The notes beneath the pieces are model-generated. The model was not told the DNA's origin, did not search any database, and saw only the letters and a program-made list of their open reading frames with translations. A DNA stretch of 64,000 nucleotides, taken from positions 1 to 64,000 of the IMG/VR virus record IMGVR_UViG_3300045241_000083; one strand, written 5' to 3'. Of this stretch, positions 6,861 through 15,295 are shown one piece after another. The stretch is from a virus. Each line of letters begins with the position of its first letter. Position 1 is the first letter of the stretch. A program made the translations under genes and the position numbers.

Positions 6861-7922
6861 GTGCCGAGCGATGTTGAGAGCTGCATTGCAGTCCGCGTTC
6901 ATCACAAGGCCACAGGATTGACACTCGAAATGCGATTGAGACTTCCGATTAGCTTTGTCGCAATGGCCGCAGGCGGAACATGTCCTGCTAGTGTTTCGCG
7001 GGTCTACAAAGACCACGGGCAATCCTGCCGCTTGCGCCTTGTAGGATACGAATTGTCGAAGCTGATCGAATGCCCAACCGCCGAGTTGCCATCTGAACTC
7101 GCGCCCGAAACCGTTGCCTCGCTCCCGTATCCCTTTAAGGTTTTCAAGAGCAAGTGCCTTACACGAGAGAATAGCGGATTCGACGATCTGCTTGCTGACG
7201 TTATGGTTCACCCATGCCTGGAACCGCCGATGCTTATGACGGATGCGACAAAGATGACGGTAAGCCGACTTGCTGTGATGTTTCTTCGCCTGATGTTGAA
7301 GACCAGCACGAAGGCGGCGCATCTTACGGCGAAGTACCTTTACAGGTTCGCTGCTATGGATTGTTCCTTCGCTATCCGTGGCGATCTGTACGATGCCGAG
7401 ATCGACACCGAGCATTCCGCCAGATGTATCGGCATGCGGCGGGTCTGGAAGTTTCACAGAGATAGCGAGATAGTAGTTCCCGTCCCGAAAGAGCAGGTCG
7501 GCTTCCCCTGTCGCACCTGCTGCTAGTTGATCGCGCTGCTTGCCTCCGTGCGCCAAAGAGAAGGTGAATCGTCCCTTTGTTGTTGTCAGGCTCGCAGAGG
7601 AGACGCCCTTCATGGCGAAACAGCGAGCATCATAAACAACGGCCCCACGCGGCCCGAACTGGTGGGGGATGGAACGGTCGGTCTTATAACTGTCGGCGAC
7701 CTTCGCGATGGCCCGGACGGTAAGCTGCGCGGGCAGTCCAAATTCCGCGCGGATGGCGTGATAGCATGCGTGGTGAAGATCATAGGTCCGAAACGTCTTG
7801 GTCGCCCACGCGTTTTTCGATATGGCATTGCAGGCAAGGTTGAACCGTCGCATCGTATCCGCAAGCGCGGCGGATGAGGTATTATTCGTACGTAGTTTGC
7901 AGGTTACCGTCTTCACGAGCAT
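6819..7922 (-). CDS. tnpB: TnpB RNA-guided endonuclease
   Basis: The product has 367 residues. The RuvC catalytic residues appear intact: D174 in LGVDLG, E260 in ALALENL, and D344 in MNADCNAALN. A zinc ribbon is formed by C315/C318 and C334/C337. The N-terminal OB/helical part matches TnpB in length. It should bind its omega-RNA and cleave DNA beside a short target-adjacent motif. The ATG at 7922 is favoured because a TATAAT box ends six bases before it; the longer 500-codon frame reading through this promoter is rejected. The product is complete and not degraded. Confidence 0.9.
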   Translation of the reverse strand: MLVKTVTCKLRTNNTSSAALADTMRRFNLACNAISKNAWATKTFRTYDLHHACYHAIRAEFGLPAQLTVRAIAKVADSYKTDRSIPHQFGPRGAVVYDARCFAMKGVSSASLTTTKGRFTFSLAHGGKQRDQLAAGATGEADLLFRDGNYYLAISVKLPDPPHADTSGGMLGVDLGIVQIATDSEGTIHSSEPVKVLRRKMRRLRAGLQHQAKKHHSKSAYRHLCRIRHKHRRFQAWVNHNVSKQIVESAILSCKALALENLKGIRERGNGFGREFRWQLGGWAFDQLRQFVSYKAQAAGLPVVFVDPRNTSRTCSACGHCDKANRKSQSHFECQSCGLVMNADCNAALNIARHGANVTRPMDGAPT

Positions 7923-7928
7923 ACATAT

Positions 7929-7934
7929 ATTATA
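7929..7934 (-). promoter_or_regulatory. -10 box of tnpB (leaderless)
   Basis: TATAAT on the minus strand is followed by six bases and then the tnpB ATG, so transcription would start at or near the start codon. No good -35 hexamer is seen. Confidence 0.5.
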
Positions 7935-7952
7935 CCAGGAAGGGGTGGTGAT

Positions 7953-8306
7953 ATGACGCGAAATTATGAGTACGGCTCGGCGGCAGTTGACCCACCGGAC
8001 GAGCCTGATGACTGCGACGAGGAGCCGGATGAGAAGGCAATAGCAAGGACAGCTGACGAGTTTAAGGAGGCGGCGGAAGTTCAGGGGCACACGAAATGGC
8101 CGATACATAAGTGCAGCATGTGCGGCTACCAATGTGCCTTTCTCTTCAATGCCGGCGAAGTGTCCTATGACAACGGATGCAACTGCGTTACTTTCCGCAC
8201 TCCGCCGTCTCGCCGAACGTGGGATGATGTCGCCGCCCACTACAACAGGCAATCGGACGCAAAGGTAATCGAGAAGATGAACCGATTTTGGGGGTTTGAC
8301 GGATGA
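7953..8306 (+). CDS. Conserved phage Cys-rich protein
   Basis: This 117-residue protein is preceded by AGGAAGGGG. The motif WPIHKCSMCGYQC..., then VSYDNGCNC, W.DVAAHYNRQ and VIEKMNRFW is a conserved phage arrangement with paired CxxC-type metal ligands. The function is unknown. It restarts translation after the TnpB insertion and is coupled to the helicase by an ATGA overlap. Confidence 0.6.
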   Translation: MTRNYEYGSAAVDPPDEPDDCDEEPDEKAIARTADEFKEAAEVQGHTKWPIHKCSMCGYQCAFLFNAGEVSYDNGCNCVTFRTPPSRRTWDDVAAHYNRQSDAKVIEKMNRFWGFDG

Positions 8307-9712
8307 GTGATTACGATACATTCCTCCAGTCGAAGCAACTCGTCCTGCCGGATGCGGGCGTACAGGTTGACCGAAGCGCGTTGAACGCCTGCCTCTTCGA
8401 CTTCCAGGCGGCGTCCGTGCAATGGGCGCTCAGGAAGGGGCGCAGCGCCCTATGGCATGACACTGGGTTAGGCAAGACTCGGCAGGAGATCGAATGGAGT
8501 CGCATTGCGGCAGGAGAGACAAACGGCAGGGCGCTGATCGTCGCGCCGCTGGCCGTCGCATACCAAAGCGTCGAGGAAGGCGAGAAGATAGGCGTCACGT
8601 TGAAGTACGCGAAGACGCAGGACGAAGCCGCGTCAGTCGGACTGACAATCACAAACTACGAACGACTGCACAACTTCAATCCTGACTACTTCGGCGCTCT
8701 CTGCCTGGATGAAAGCGGAATCTTGAAGTCCTTCGATGGGGCCACGCGAACTGAACTTATTGCGTTCGGGAGGCAGATACAGTATCGTCTCGCCGGCACA
8801 GCCACACCCGCGCCCAATGACCTAATTGAACTAGCAAATCATAGTGAATTTCTAGGAATCTCCACTCGCGGGCGTATGCTCAGTACCTTCTTCATCAACG
8901 GGCAGGTAAATGGGCAGGAGAAGGCGGGATGGCGGCTGAAGGGGCACGCGCGCAAGGCGTTCTTCCGATGGCTTGCGTCGTGGGCCATGTCCATGAAACG
9001 ACCGTCTGATTTGGGATTCTCTGACGAGGGTTTCATCCTGCCGTCGCTCACTATCACGCCAGTCGTCGTCAAGACGGACATCCTGCCTACCGACCGGCTG
9101 CTGTGGGGCGGGCTGAAGGGAATACAGGATCGGAGCAAGGTACGACGCGCAACGCTCATGGATCACGTCTGCAACGCGGCGGACCTAATCGAGGCCGAAC
9201 CGGACGAACAGTGGCTCATTTGGTGCGGCATGAACGACGAGGCCGAGCAGATGCAGAAGGAGTTGGCGCGGCGCGGGCTGGCTTCGGATGAGGTCAAGGG
9301 TAGCGACGACCCGGAGCAGAAGGCTGTGAGGCTCATGGGCTTCGCGCATGGAGCGATACGCCGACTGGTCACAAAGCCGAAGATCGCAAGCCACGGCATG
9401 AACTTCCAGTCCTGCGCCCGGATGGTGTTCGTCGGTATCGGCGATAGTTTTGAGCAGCACTATCAATGCCTGCGCCGATGCTGGCGGTACGGGCAGACGC
9501 GTCCTGTGAACGCATACCTGGTCTATACCGAGATTGAGGGCGACATCTACAACAACCTCTTGCGCAAGGAGGCGCAGGCCGAGGCGCTTTCCAGCGAGCT
9601 GATCGCGGCAGTTCGGGAGTTCGAGCGGGAAGAGATCGGCATGGCAGGTCCCGTATCGGACCTGTTCGCGCCAAGAGAAAGGATCGCGATACCATCATGG
9701 CTCGGAAGATGA
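8303..9712 (+). CDS. SF2 (SNF2-like) DNA helicase
   Basis: The product has 469 residues. Walker A is HDTGLGKT (52-59), the DEAH-box position reads LDES (135-138), motif III is GTATPAPND (about 165-173), and motif VI is the arginine-finger segment QCLRRCWRYGQTRPV in the C-terminal RecA lobe. This is the compact phage SNF2/DEAD-like helicase seen beside phage methyltransferases. It probably unwinds or translocates on DNA during replication or recombination. It overlaps the methyltransferase gene. Confidence 0.85.
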   Translation: MSDYDTFLQSKQLVLPDAGVQVDRSALNACLFDFQAASVQWALRKGRSALWHDTGLGKTRQEIEWSRIAAGETNGRALIVAPLAVAYQSVEEGEKIGVTLKYAKTQDEAASVGLTITNYERLHNFNPDYFGALCLDESGILKSFDGATRTELIAFGRQIQYRLAGTATPAPNDLIELANHSEFLGISTRGRMLSTFFINGQVNGQEKAGWRLKGHARKAFFRWLASWAMSMKRPSDLGFSDEGFILPSLTITPVVVKTDILPTDRLLWGGLKGIQDRSKVRRATLMDHVCNAADLIEAEPDEQWLIWCGMNDEAEQMQKELARRGLASDEVKGSDDPEQKAVRLMGFAHGAIRRLVTKPKIASHGMNFQSCARMVFVGIGDSFEQHYQCLRRCWRYGQTRPVNAYLVYTEIEGDIYNNLLRKEAQAEALSSELIAAVREFEREEIGMAGPVSDLFAPRERIAIPSWLGR

Positions 9713-10725
9713 GCAATAAGGATGAGCTGTACACCGAGGCGCCTTCGGTTATCGAGCAAGCATCTGGAGAAGGATGGACATTATATAATGGGGACTCATG
9801 CGTGGTACTACCCCAAATTCCCGACCACTCGATACATCTCAGTATCTTCTCTATTCCATTCTTGGGGTTATACCTGTACTCAGACACGCCGCGCGACCTT
9901 GGCAACTGCCATGAGATAGGAGACTTCCTGAAGCACTTTCGCTTCATCTGCCAGGAACTTCTGCGCGTAGTCAAGCCGGGCCGCCTCGTGTGCTGCCACA
10001 TACAGGACGTAATCAGCACACGAGCGTCGGACGGCGTGCGGGGCATCAAGGACTTCACCGGACCCGTCTCCGATCTATTCCAGGAAGTCGGCTTCGCCTA
10101 TCAGGGAAAGATCGTAGTCCGCAAGAACCCTCAACTCCAGGCTGCACGCGGAAAGGTGCATGAGTTGATGTTCGCGACCAAGTACCGGGACGCATGCGAC
10201 CTTGCGCCCGTTATGGTCGAGTACATCCAGCTATTCCGCGCTCCTGGCAAGAACGAGGTTCCCGTCGTCAATCCTATCGACAATGAGACGTGGATCGACT
10301 GGGCGCACGGCGACTGGCCGGAAGACGGTAGGCCGTCCATTCCGAAGGCGAAGAACCCGCCGTACCCGTACGTGGGCGACTTCATCCCCGCCGTCCTGCC
10401 ATTCGATAACATCCGAGAGACGGATGTGCTGAATTCGGGAGTGGCGCGTGACACGCCTGACGAAAGACATTGCTGCCCTTTGCAAATCGGACTCATCGAC
10501 AGACTGATTCGTCTCTACACAAATGAGGGCGAAGTGGTATTGGATCCGTTCAGTGGGATCGGATCAACGGCTTACCAAGCAATTCGATTAAATCGGCGCG
10601 CCGTCGGAATTGAGCTAAAGTCCTCTTACCACGCCGTGGCCGTCCGCAACGTCCAGAATGCCTGCGCGTCTAACCTGAAGCTCGATCTGTTCTCGGAAGA
10701 TACGCAAGAGGCTACGGCTATATGA
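9709..10725 (+). CDS. DNA (N4/N6) methyltransferase, beta-type order
   Basis: This 338-residue protein carries the catalytic motif IV region near residues 45-51, and the SAM-binding motif DPFSGIGST at 279-287 follows it (beta-class order). Family landmarks such as YSDTPRDLGNC, CQELLRVVKPGR and DF.GP are present. Motif IV reads FSIPF where this family normally has SPPF, a Pro-to-Ile change that may alter activity. The ATG at 9709 overlaps the helicase TGA; an ATG at 9697 is an alternative. It is likely solitary, as no cognate nuclease is adjacent. Confidence 0.85.
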   Translation: MSNKDELYTEAPSVIEQASGEGWTLYNGDSCVVLPQIPDHSIHLSIFSIPFLGLYLYSDTPRDLGNCHEIGDFLKHFRFICQELLRVVKPGRLVCCHIQDVISTRASDGVRGIKDFTGPVSDLFQEVGFAYQGKIVVRKNPQLQAARGKVHELMFATKYRDACDLAPVMVEYIQLFRAPGKNEVPVVNPIDNETWIDWAHGDWPEDGRPSIPKAKNPPYPYVGDFIPAVLPFDNIRETDVLNSGVARDTPDERHCCPLQIGLIDRLIRLYTNEGEVVLDPFSGIGSTAYQAIRLNRRAVGIELKSSYHAVAVRNVQNACASNLKLDLFSEDTQEATAI

Positions 10726-11132
10726 ACCGCGCCGAGATCACCCGTCAGCAGAAGAACGAGGCCATTACAGCAGGAACAGGATGGATTTACGATACCACGC
10801 GGATGTCTCAAGGCGAGAACGGATTCAGGGATAGCTGGTGGCTCAGGGGCGGCAGAAGATACACCAATCCGCCCGACTACTTCGCGAAAACGCCAGATGG
10901 GGCGATGGCACGCGAGGAGGCGATGAGTTGGCTTATGGAGCGATCTTGTGAGATAGCCGGTATAAACACGTTCTGTTTGCCAGGAAGAGCAGGGTACATG
11001 TACAACGTTGCATGGAACCTTGACCTGCCTGAAAATGTACTCGCGCAAGGTGACACACTCCCCGAAGCCATAGCCGAGTCGCTATATGCGGCGGTCGTCG
11101 CGATGGAGGCTGAGAATGCCAGTAGCAAGTAG
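10722..11132 (+). CDS. DUF2591-like phage protein
   Basis: This 136-residue protein has a C-terminal part 'YNVAWNLDLPENVLAQGDTLPEAIAESLYAAVVAME' that follows the pattern of phage DUF2591 and similar proteins, in which xAxGxTxxEAxxxA precedes the end. The function is unknown. It is coupled to the methyltransferase. Confidence 0.5.
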   Translation: MNRAEITRQQKNEAITAGTGWIYDTTRMSQGENGFRDSWWLRGGRRYTNPPDYFAKTPDGAMAREEAMSWLMERSCEIAGINTFCLPGRAGYMYNVAWNLDLPENVLAQGDTLPEAIAESLYAAVVAMEAENASSK

Positions 11133-11565
11133 AGAGGAACTGAAGCGAAAAGCGCACAAAGCCCTAGGCAAGTCTGATAGTGTTGCGTATCGCCTGGACA
11201 TGCCGGGCGATCTCATCATCCTGCGCGACTACATCGTAGAGCTTGAGGCCGAGCTAGACCGCCTGACCGTCGCCACGACAATGCAGGTTTGTCAGGGCTG
11301 CTCCGAGCAACACTTGCAGCGAGCAGGGTACATGGCGGATGGCCGGTGCGCGAAGTGGTGGCGGAAAAAATGCGCTGCAATGGAACGGTTCGTCCTGGCT
11401 TGCAAACGGATGCTGGATTATGAAGATGAGGCCAGCAGAAACGGAGCCGTGATGCTTGCCATCCCGTCCCCCGAGATGTATAGAAAGATGAGCCGCGAAA
11501 TTCGCTCGGCTCTTGCCGACCCAGCCATCGCCGATCTACTGAAGGAGGGAGGCGAGCATGCCTAG
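11116..11565 (+). CDS. Hypothetical protein with CxxC and helical regions
   Basis: This 149-residue protein has a helical N-terminus (REELKRKAHKALGK...LRDYIVELEAELDRL) and a CQGCSEQH segment. ATG 11116 is used; it overlaps the end of the previous gene by 17 bases. No family is recognised. Confidence 0.5.
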   Translation: MPVASREELKRKAHKALGKSDSVAYRLDMPGDLIILRDYIVELEAELDRLTVATTMQVCQGCSEQHLQRAGYMADGRCAKWWRKKCAAMERFVLACKRMLDYEDEASRNGAVMLAIPSPEMYRKMSREIRSALADPAIADLLKEGGEHA

Positions 11566-11926
11566 TACAACGACTGGACTACACTGCTCGAAATGCGGAA
11601 GCTTGCTCGCAGGATCATGGAGAATAGACGGCGCGCGATATCTATGCTCGGATTGCGCGCCGCCGTTCACGCTTGCGACTCCCGACCTTCAGGCTCAACT
11701 CGTCGCGTCCGAAGCCCAACGACAGGGACTTGTACTCCAAATTCTTAAAGATACCGAGGAAACTGCGCTCCTGAAGGCTCGGTATCAGGCTCGCGTGAAG
11801 GAGCTGGAGGATGCACTGCGAGACATTGCAGACTATTACGGCCGTGAATACGTCGAGGGCGATAAGGCTTACCAGGCTCTCATCGTCGCACGGAAGGCCC
11901 TCGCCAGCACACAGGCGGAGGGTTAG
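11558..11926 (+). CDS. Zinc-ribbon plus coiled-coil protein
   Basis: The 122-residue product has an N-terminal four-Cys ribbon (CSKCGS ... CSDC) and a predicted coiled coil from about residue 45 to 110. Such proteins are common at the ends of phage early operons; the role is unknown. It is the last gene before the convergent terminator. Confidence 0.55.
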   Translation: MPSTTTGLHCSKCGSLLAGSWRIDGARYLCSDCAPPFTLATPDLQAQLVASEAQRQGLVLQILKDTEETALLKARYQARVKELEDALRDIADYYGREYVEGDKAYQALIVARKALASTQAEG

Positions 11927-11952
11927 TTGCCGACAATCACCCCATCAGTAAG

Positions 11953-11993
11953 CGAGGCCCGGTTACTGTCACTAAAGCAGTAACCGGGCCTCG
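11953..11993. terminator. Bidirectional terminator hairpin between convergent operons
   Basis: A perfect 16-bp stem (11953-11968 with 11978-11993) has a 9-nt loop and lies between the plus-strand early operon and the end of the minus-strand late operon. It lacks a long T tract on either side, but its position and stability make transcription stop in both directions the likely role. Confidence 0.8.
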
Positions 11994-12015
11994 TTGTCAG
12001 TCAGACTGTCAGCAG

Positions 12016-12600
12016 CTACACCGTCGCACGAGCAAGCACCTGTCGCATGTCCCTCTGCTGCGCCTCCACAACCGCTGCCCGCTCCGTAACCGCTTGCTCC
12101 TTGAGTGTCAGCGCTGCTTCCCGCGACTCAAGGTCAGCCACAGTATGCGCTAGTGCAGCCTCACGGCTCGCTACAGCCCCTTCACGCGCTTTTAGGCTAT
12201 CTGATATGGCCTGAGCATCGGATTTCGCCTGTGCCTGTGCTGCGGCCAATTCAGCTAGTTTATTTTCGGCATCCGTACGAGCTGCGACAGACTGAGCCTC
12301 GGCTCGTTGTGCTACATCAATACGCTTCTGCATCTGGCTACTCAACTCATCGCACTTTGCCTGAGCGTTCGCCACCTCTTTCTGTGACTGAGCAATCTTG
12401 AGGTCGGCCTGACGGCGCTCTTCAGCCGCACTCGCTTGCGCCTTATCAGCAGCGGCCTTCGCGTCGGCGTACTCTTTAAGCTTCGTCTTCGTGCCTTCCG
12501 AATCGGCAACTATCGAAGCTATGATGTCGATGACGGCACTCGCCTGTTGGAGAGAGACTCCGCCCGGTATGATTGCAGATCCACCAGTTACTACGCTCAT
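12016..12600 (-). CDS. Ala/Gln-rich coiled-coil virion-associated protein
   Basis: This 194-residue protein is almost wholly coiled coil after residue 40 (A/E/K/Q-rich heptads such as AAEERRQADLKIAQSQKEVANAQAKCDELS). The start has GGAGG nine bases upstream. It is the last gene of the late operon, after the fibres. It could be a fibre chaperone, trimerisation factor or spanin-like spacer, but no signal peptide is visible. Confidence 0.5.
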   Translation of the reverse strand: MSVVTGGSAIIPGGVSLQQASAVIDIIASIVADSEGTKTKLKEYADAKAAADKAQASAAEERRQADLKIAQSQKEVANAQAKCDELSSQMQKRIDVAQRAEAQSVAARTDAENKLAELAAAQAQAKSDAQAISDSLKAREGAVASREAALAHTVADLESREAALTLKEQAVTERAAVVEAQQRDMRQVLARATV

Positions 12601-12621
12601 ATCGATTGCCTCCGTGTGTTA

Positions 12622-12933
12622 TCAATAATGTATTATGCTGCGTCCCGCGTAGCAGCCGTGGTGGTGCGAACTAGACACGTAGACTATATCATTGTTCGCG
12701 CCTGCGACTGGGCCTGCACCAGGAACGCCGGCTCCGCCCATCCAGAACGCCAGCATACTTGAGAATCCGGGACTCGCTGGTGGAATAGCAGGAACACCAG
12801 CTCCGCCGAGCCAGAACGCCAGCAGGCTTATAGGACCTGCTATAGCGCGTGGGTCGCTTGCCGAATACGACCATTCCGGCTCTGATCCCTGAAGCGTGCC
12901 GGGCGGAGTATATTTGCCCTGATCTATTCTCAT
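12622..12933 (-). CDS. Fibre-block protein with duplicated LAFWxGGAGVP motif
   Basis: This 103-residue protein contains two copies of a motif S-[LM]-LAFW-[LM]-GGAGVP separated by a Pro-rich linker. The motif, roughly 'LLAFWLGGA', recurs in structural proteins of other phages as I remember it. It lies between the tail fibre and coiled-coil genes, so a virion role is likely but unproven. Confidence 0.5.
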   Translation of the reverse strand: MRIDQGKYTPPGTLQGSEPEWSYSASDPRAIAGPISLLAFWLGGAGVPAIPPASPGFSSMLAFWMGGAGVPGAGPVAGANNDIVYVSSSHHHGCYAGRSIIHY

Positions 12934-12940
12934 AGCACGA

Positions 12941-14119
12941 CTAAGGCGTCGTCACGATGGCTATAAACCGGGTATCGGCTCCGGTCGATGAGAACTTCAA
13001 TAAGACGTCGTTTCCATTCAAGTCGGATGCAGCCAAGTCGATCTTGTACGCGCCCGCGCTTATTTCGGTCACGCTGTTCGCGCACGCTGCGAATGCACCT
13101 CCATCGAGACTGCGCTGCGCCGATACCGTAAGCCCTGGCTTTCCGCTGACGTGATCTATAGAGTCGACCATCACGAAGGTGAATCCGGCGAGTGACTGGT
13201 TCTTCTTGATATTGCTAGTGATCGTTACAAAACCGCCGGATGTTATCGACAACGCCGAGAAGTTAAGAGGTAAGGTGAACGTCGCCATCCGGCTTGTAAT
13301 GGCCGCGTCAAGATTATCTAGCTTGTCACCGCGCGCATTGGTATAGTGAGCAGGATCGGGAGGCGCAGAGTACACGAGCGTCGTTACAAAGTCCACAATC
13401 CGTTTTCCAACGCTGCCAGCCGTTGTCAACGCACTCGTGAGCGCGTCCCATATCGCTTGTATCCCAGCAGATGAAAGCGAGTATCCGACCTTGTCGAAGT
13501 TTGTCAGGTTGGTCGTAGTGTCTGTAAGGGTCACGTTTGGAACGCGGATATTCGTCAACGTGTGCGCACCGCTAGCGTCGTGGATATTGTCGAAGTCCAG
13601 GCCAGCTTCCCCGGTGGTTGCGACATCGAGAGTGCGACCGGCAACGGTTGGCTGAAGAGACTTCGTGCTCGTTCCTGATAGGCTGACGGTTGTTGTGGGT
13701 GCGCCGATGTTCGCCCAGTCGATTCCAGCCTCGCCCGTGGTAGTTACGTCGAGCGTCCGCCCAACCGTCGTGGGAGCTAACCTTGTGTAGAGCGGCACGA
13801 TGTTGGCTCCGTCCCAATCGATACTCCCCCCACTGACTACGACGTCGCTCTCTGCCGGAGAGCCTCCAACGCGCTTGAAGACAGCCACTGCGTAGATGCC
13901 TGCGCCGATGGCAGAAGGGAAGGCGACGGTGTAATACCTGCTCGCGGTTCCTTGTTCCGTCATCGCGATTGCGTACTTCGTTGAGGTGAGATTCGCTGTG
14001 ACGTATGCCTCGAAAACCTGCGTGTCGGCGCGGTAAGCTGCACCGCTAGCGTCGCGGATCACGCAGTAGATATTGACTGCTGTAACATCGTATTGGACCT
14101 GTATGAACCCTGTAGGCAT
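12941..14119 (-). CDS. Tail fibre/receptor-binding module protein
   Basis: This 392-residue beta-rich protein has two copies of a 'P-T-[TV]-x-GRTLDV-x-TTGEAG-[IL]-D' repeat (about residues 115-190). The phrase GRTLDVxxxGEAGxDWxNI is common in phage fibre proteins. The N-terminus (about 1-100) resembles the upper-baseplate/fibre-attachment fold, and the C-terminal 110 residues a beta-sandwich. It sits within a run of fibre genes with 3-8 nt gaps. Confidence 0.6.
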   Translation of the reverse strand: MPTGFIQVQYDVTAVNIYCVIRDASGAAYRADTQVFEAYVTANLTSTKYAIAMTEQGTASRYYTVAFPSAIGAGIYAVAVFKRVGGSPAESDVVVSGGSIDWDGANIVPLYTRLAPTTVGRTLDVTTTGEAGIDWANIGAPTTTVSLSGTSTKSLQPTVAGRTLDVATTGEAGLDFDNIHDASGAHTLTNIRVPNVTLTDTTTNLTNFDKVGYSLSSAGIQAIWDALTSALTTAGSVGKRIVDFVTTLVYSAPPDPAHYTNARGDKLDNLDAAITSRMATFTLPLNFSALSITSGGFVTITSNIKKNQSLAGFTFVMVDSIDHVSGKPGLTVSAQRSLDGGAFAACANSVTEISAGAYKIDLAASDLNGNDVLLKFSSTGADTRFIAIVTTP

Positions 14120-14122
14120 GAA

Positions 14123-14590
14123 TCAGGCCACTCTCAGCGCGTGAATGCTCGCCTCGGTCGTGTCGAGGCTTCCCAGCGATGGGATCACTCCAACGGAACC
14201 GAATATACTCAGGGTGTCTCCTGCGGCCGCTGTATACTCCACGTCGGGAAGCGCAACGACTGCCAGCGGACCAGTGAGCGCCGTGACGATGCCCGTGAGG
14301 AGCGCCGTGCTGCTGTTCGCTAGGTCTCCGGCGGTGTTGTTCGTACGTCTACACTTCAGCGTGATTGTCTGGTTGGCCGCAAAGGTCGCTCCGTTCAACT
14401 TCAGCACTACTCGCGCACGAATACGGTAGGTTCCCGCCGCAACGATTGTGATTGATGGTTGCGTCGTCCCGAACACAAGCGCCGCAGCGGTCGCTGTCAG
14501 GCTATAGGCCGAGCCTGCTGAGTAGGCATCGTAGGACGTGTAAGGAAATATCCGCGCGTTGATCTGATCGAGTACAGACGTGCCAACCAT
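14123..14590 (-). CDS. Beta-rich virion protein
   Basis: This 155-residue protein is rich in Ala, Thr and Val, with alternating strands (TYRIRARVVLKL, TLSIFGSVGVI). The pattern resembles C1q-like or jelly-roll tips used in fibres. Its stop and start abut the neighbouring fibre genes. The function is inferred from context. Confidence 0.5.
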   Translation of the reverse strand: MVGTSVLDQINARIFPYTSYDAYSAGSAYSLTATAAALVFGTTQPSITIVAAGTYRIRARVVLKLNGATFAANQTITLKCRRTNNTAGDLANSSTALLTGIVTALTGPLAVVALPDVEYTAAAGDTLSIFGSVGVIPSLGSLDTTEASIHALRVA

Positions 14591-15291
14591 CAGTCATGCA
14601 TTCCTATCGTGAATACCCCCGTCGTGCGTCCTGCATCGCCGTGCCCCATTGTGAAGAACGCGTTGGAGCTGACTCCGCCGGCAGGGATCATTGCAACACC
14701 AGAAATAGCCCAAAGGTCGGTAGAACCTATTCCGGTCCACGTCATAGTCGTCGTGGCTGGCGGAGATATTGGTCCAGTGTCGCTGATGCCAATAGTTCCG
14801 TTTGTCCCGTTGTTTTGCGCACGTTGAGTCTGGGATGCTGTAACACCGGAAGTTGTCTGCGCTGAAACTACGTCGAATATCCAGTCGTTGTCTGATGTGC
14901 TTGTCACACCGACTGTTGCCGATGTAGCGAGCCCGCTGCGGACGTTTCCGTTACTTCCCTCTAGCGGGATTGCTGGGTCCACTCCAGCATAAGACGCCGC
15001 CAAAGCCGTGGACGCTAAGGACGCGGACAATGTGACCGTTATCGTACCTACGCCGGATGTTGGAGCAACGAGATACCAGATCTCGGACCTGTAGTTGCTC
15101 ACGGCGTCCGCTCGCAGAAAAGTGAAATTCTGAGCGCCTAGTGTTACTCCCGATACCGTGCCTACCGCGAACAAAGCAACTCCGACGAATAGAATACGGT
15201 TCTGTCCGGCTCCAACTGTGTGCGACCAACTCAGTGTCGATCCTGCTAGATGATACGGTCCACCGGACGCTGCATCGAATGAGATCGCCAT
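14590..15291 (-). CDS. Beta-sandwich fibre protein
   Basis: This 233-residue protein opens with ISFDAASGG and has STLSWSHTVGAGQNRILFVGVALF and VSGVTLGAQNF. This is a widespread beta-sandwich pattern in phage fibres and bacterial surface proteins. The C-terminus has a short FFTMGHGD..RTTGVFTIG motif. Probably part of the adsorption apparatus. Confidence 0.55.
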   Translation of the reverse strand: MAISFDAASGGPYHLAGSTLSWSHTVGAGQNRILFVGVALFAVGTVSGVTLGAQNFTFLRADAVSNYRSEIWYLVAPTSGVGTITVTLSASLASTALAASYAGVDPAIPLEGSNGNVRSGLATSATVGVTSTSDNDWIFDVVSAQTTSGVTASQTQRAQNNGTNGTIGISDTGPISPPATTTMTWTGIGSTDLWAISGVAMIPAGGVSSNAFFTMGHGDAGRTTGVFTIGMHD

Positions 15292-15295
15292 TGGT

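Larger units (their letters stand above)
6786..7945 (-). mobile_element. IS200/IS605-family element carrying tnpB only
   Basis: This is a minus-strand insertion in the otherwise plus-strand early operon. It contains tnpB, hairpins at its 3' end (right end, about 6786-6860) and an AT-rich promoter end near 7930. There is no tnpA tyrosine transposase, so movement would need a transposase in trans. Exact borders cannot be fixed by eye because this family makes no target duplication; the coordinates are estimates. Confidence 0.7.

Noticed and set aside
6804-7526. 240-residue plus-strand ORF
   Set aside because: It lies fully within tnpB on the other strand and has no family features.
8303-10725. 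Restriction-modification or DISARM-like defence island (helicase plus methyltransferase)
   Set aside because: No nuclease or further defence subunit is adjacent, and helicase-methyltransferase pairs are common in phage replication arms.
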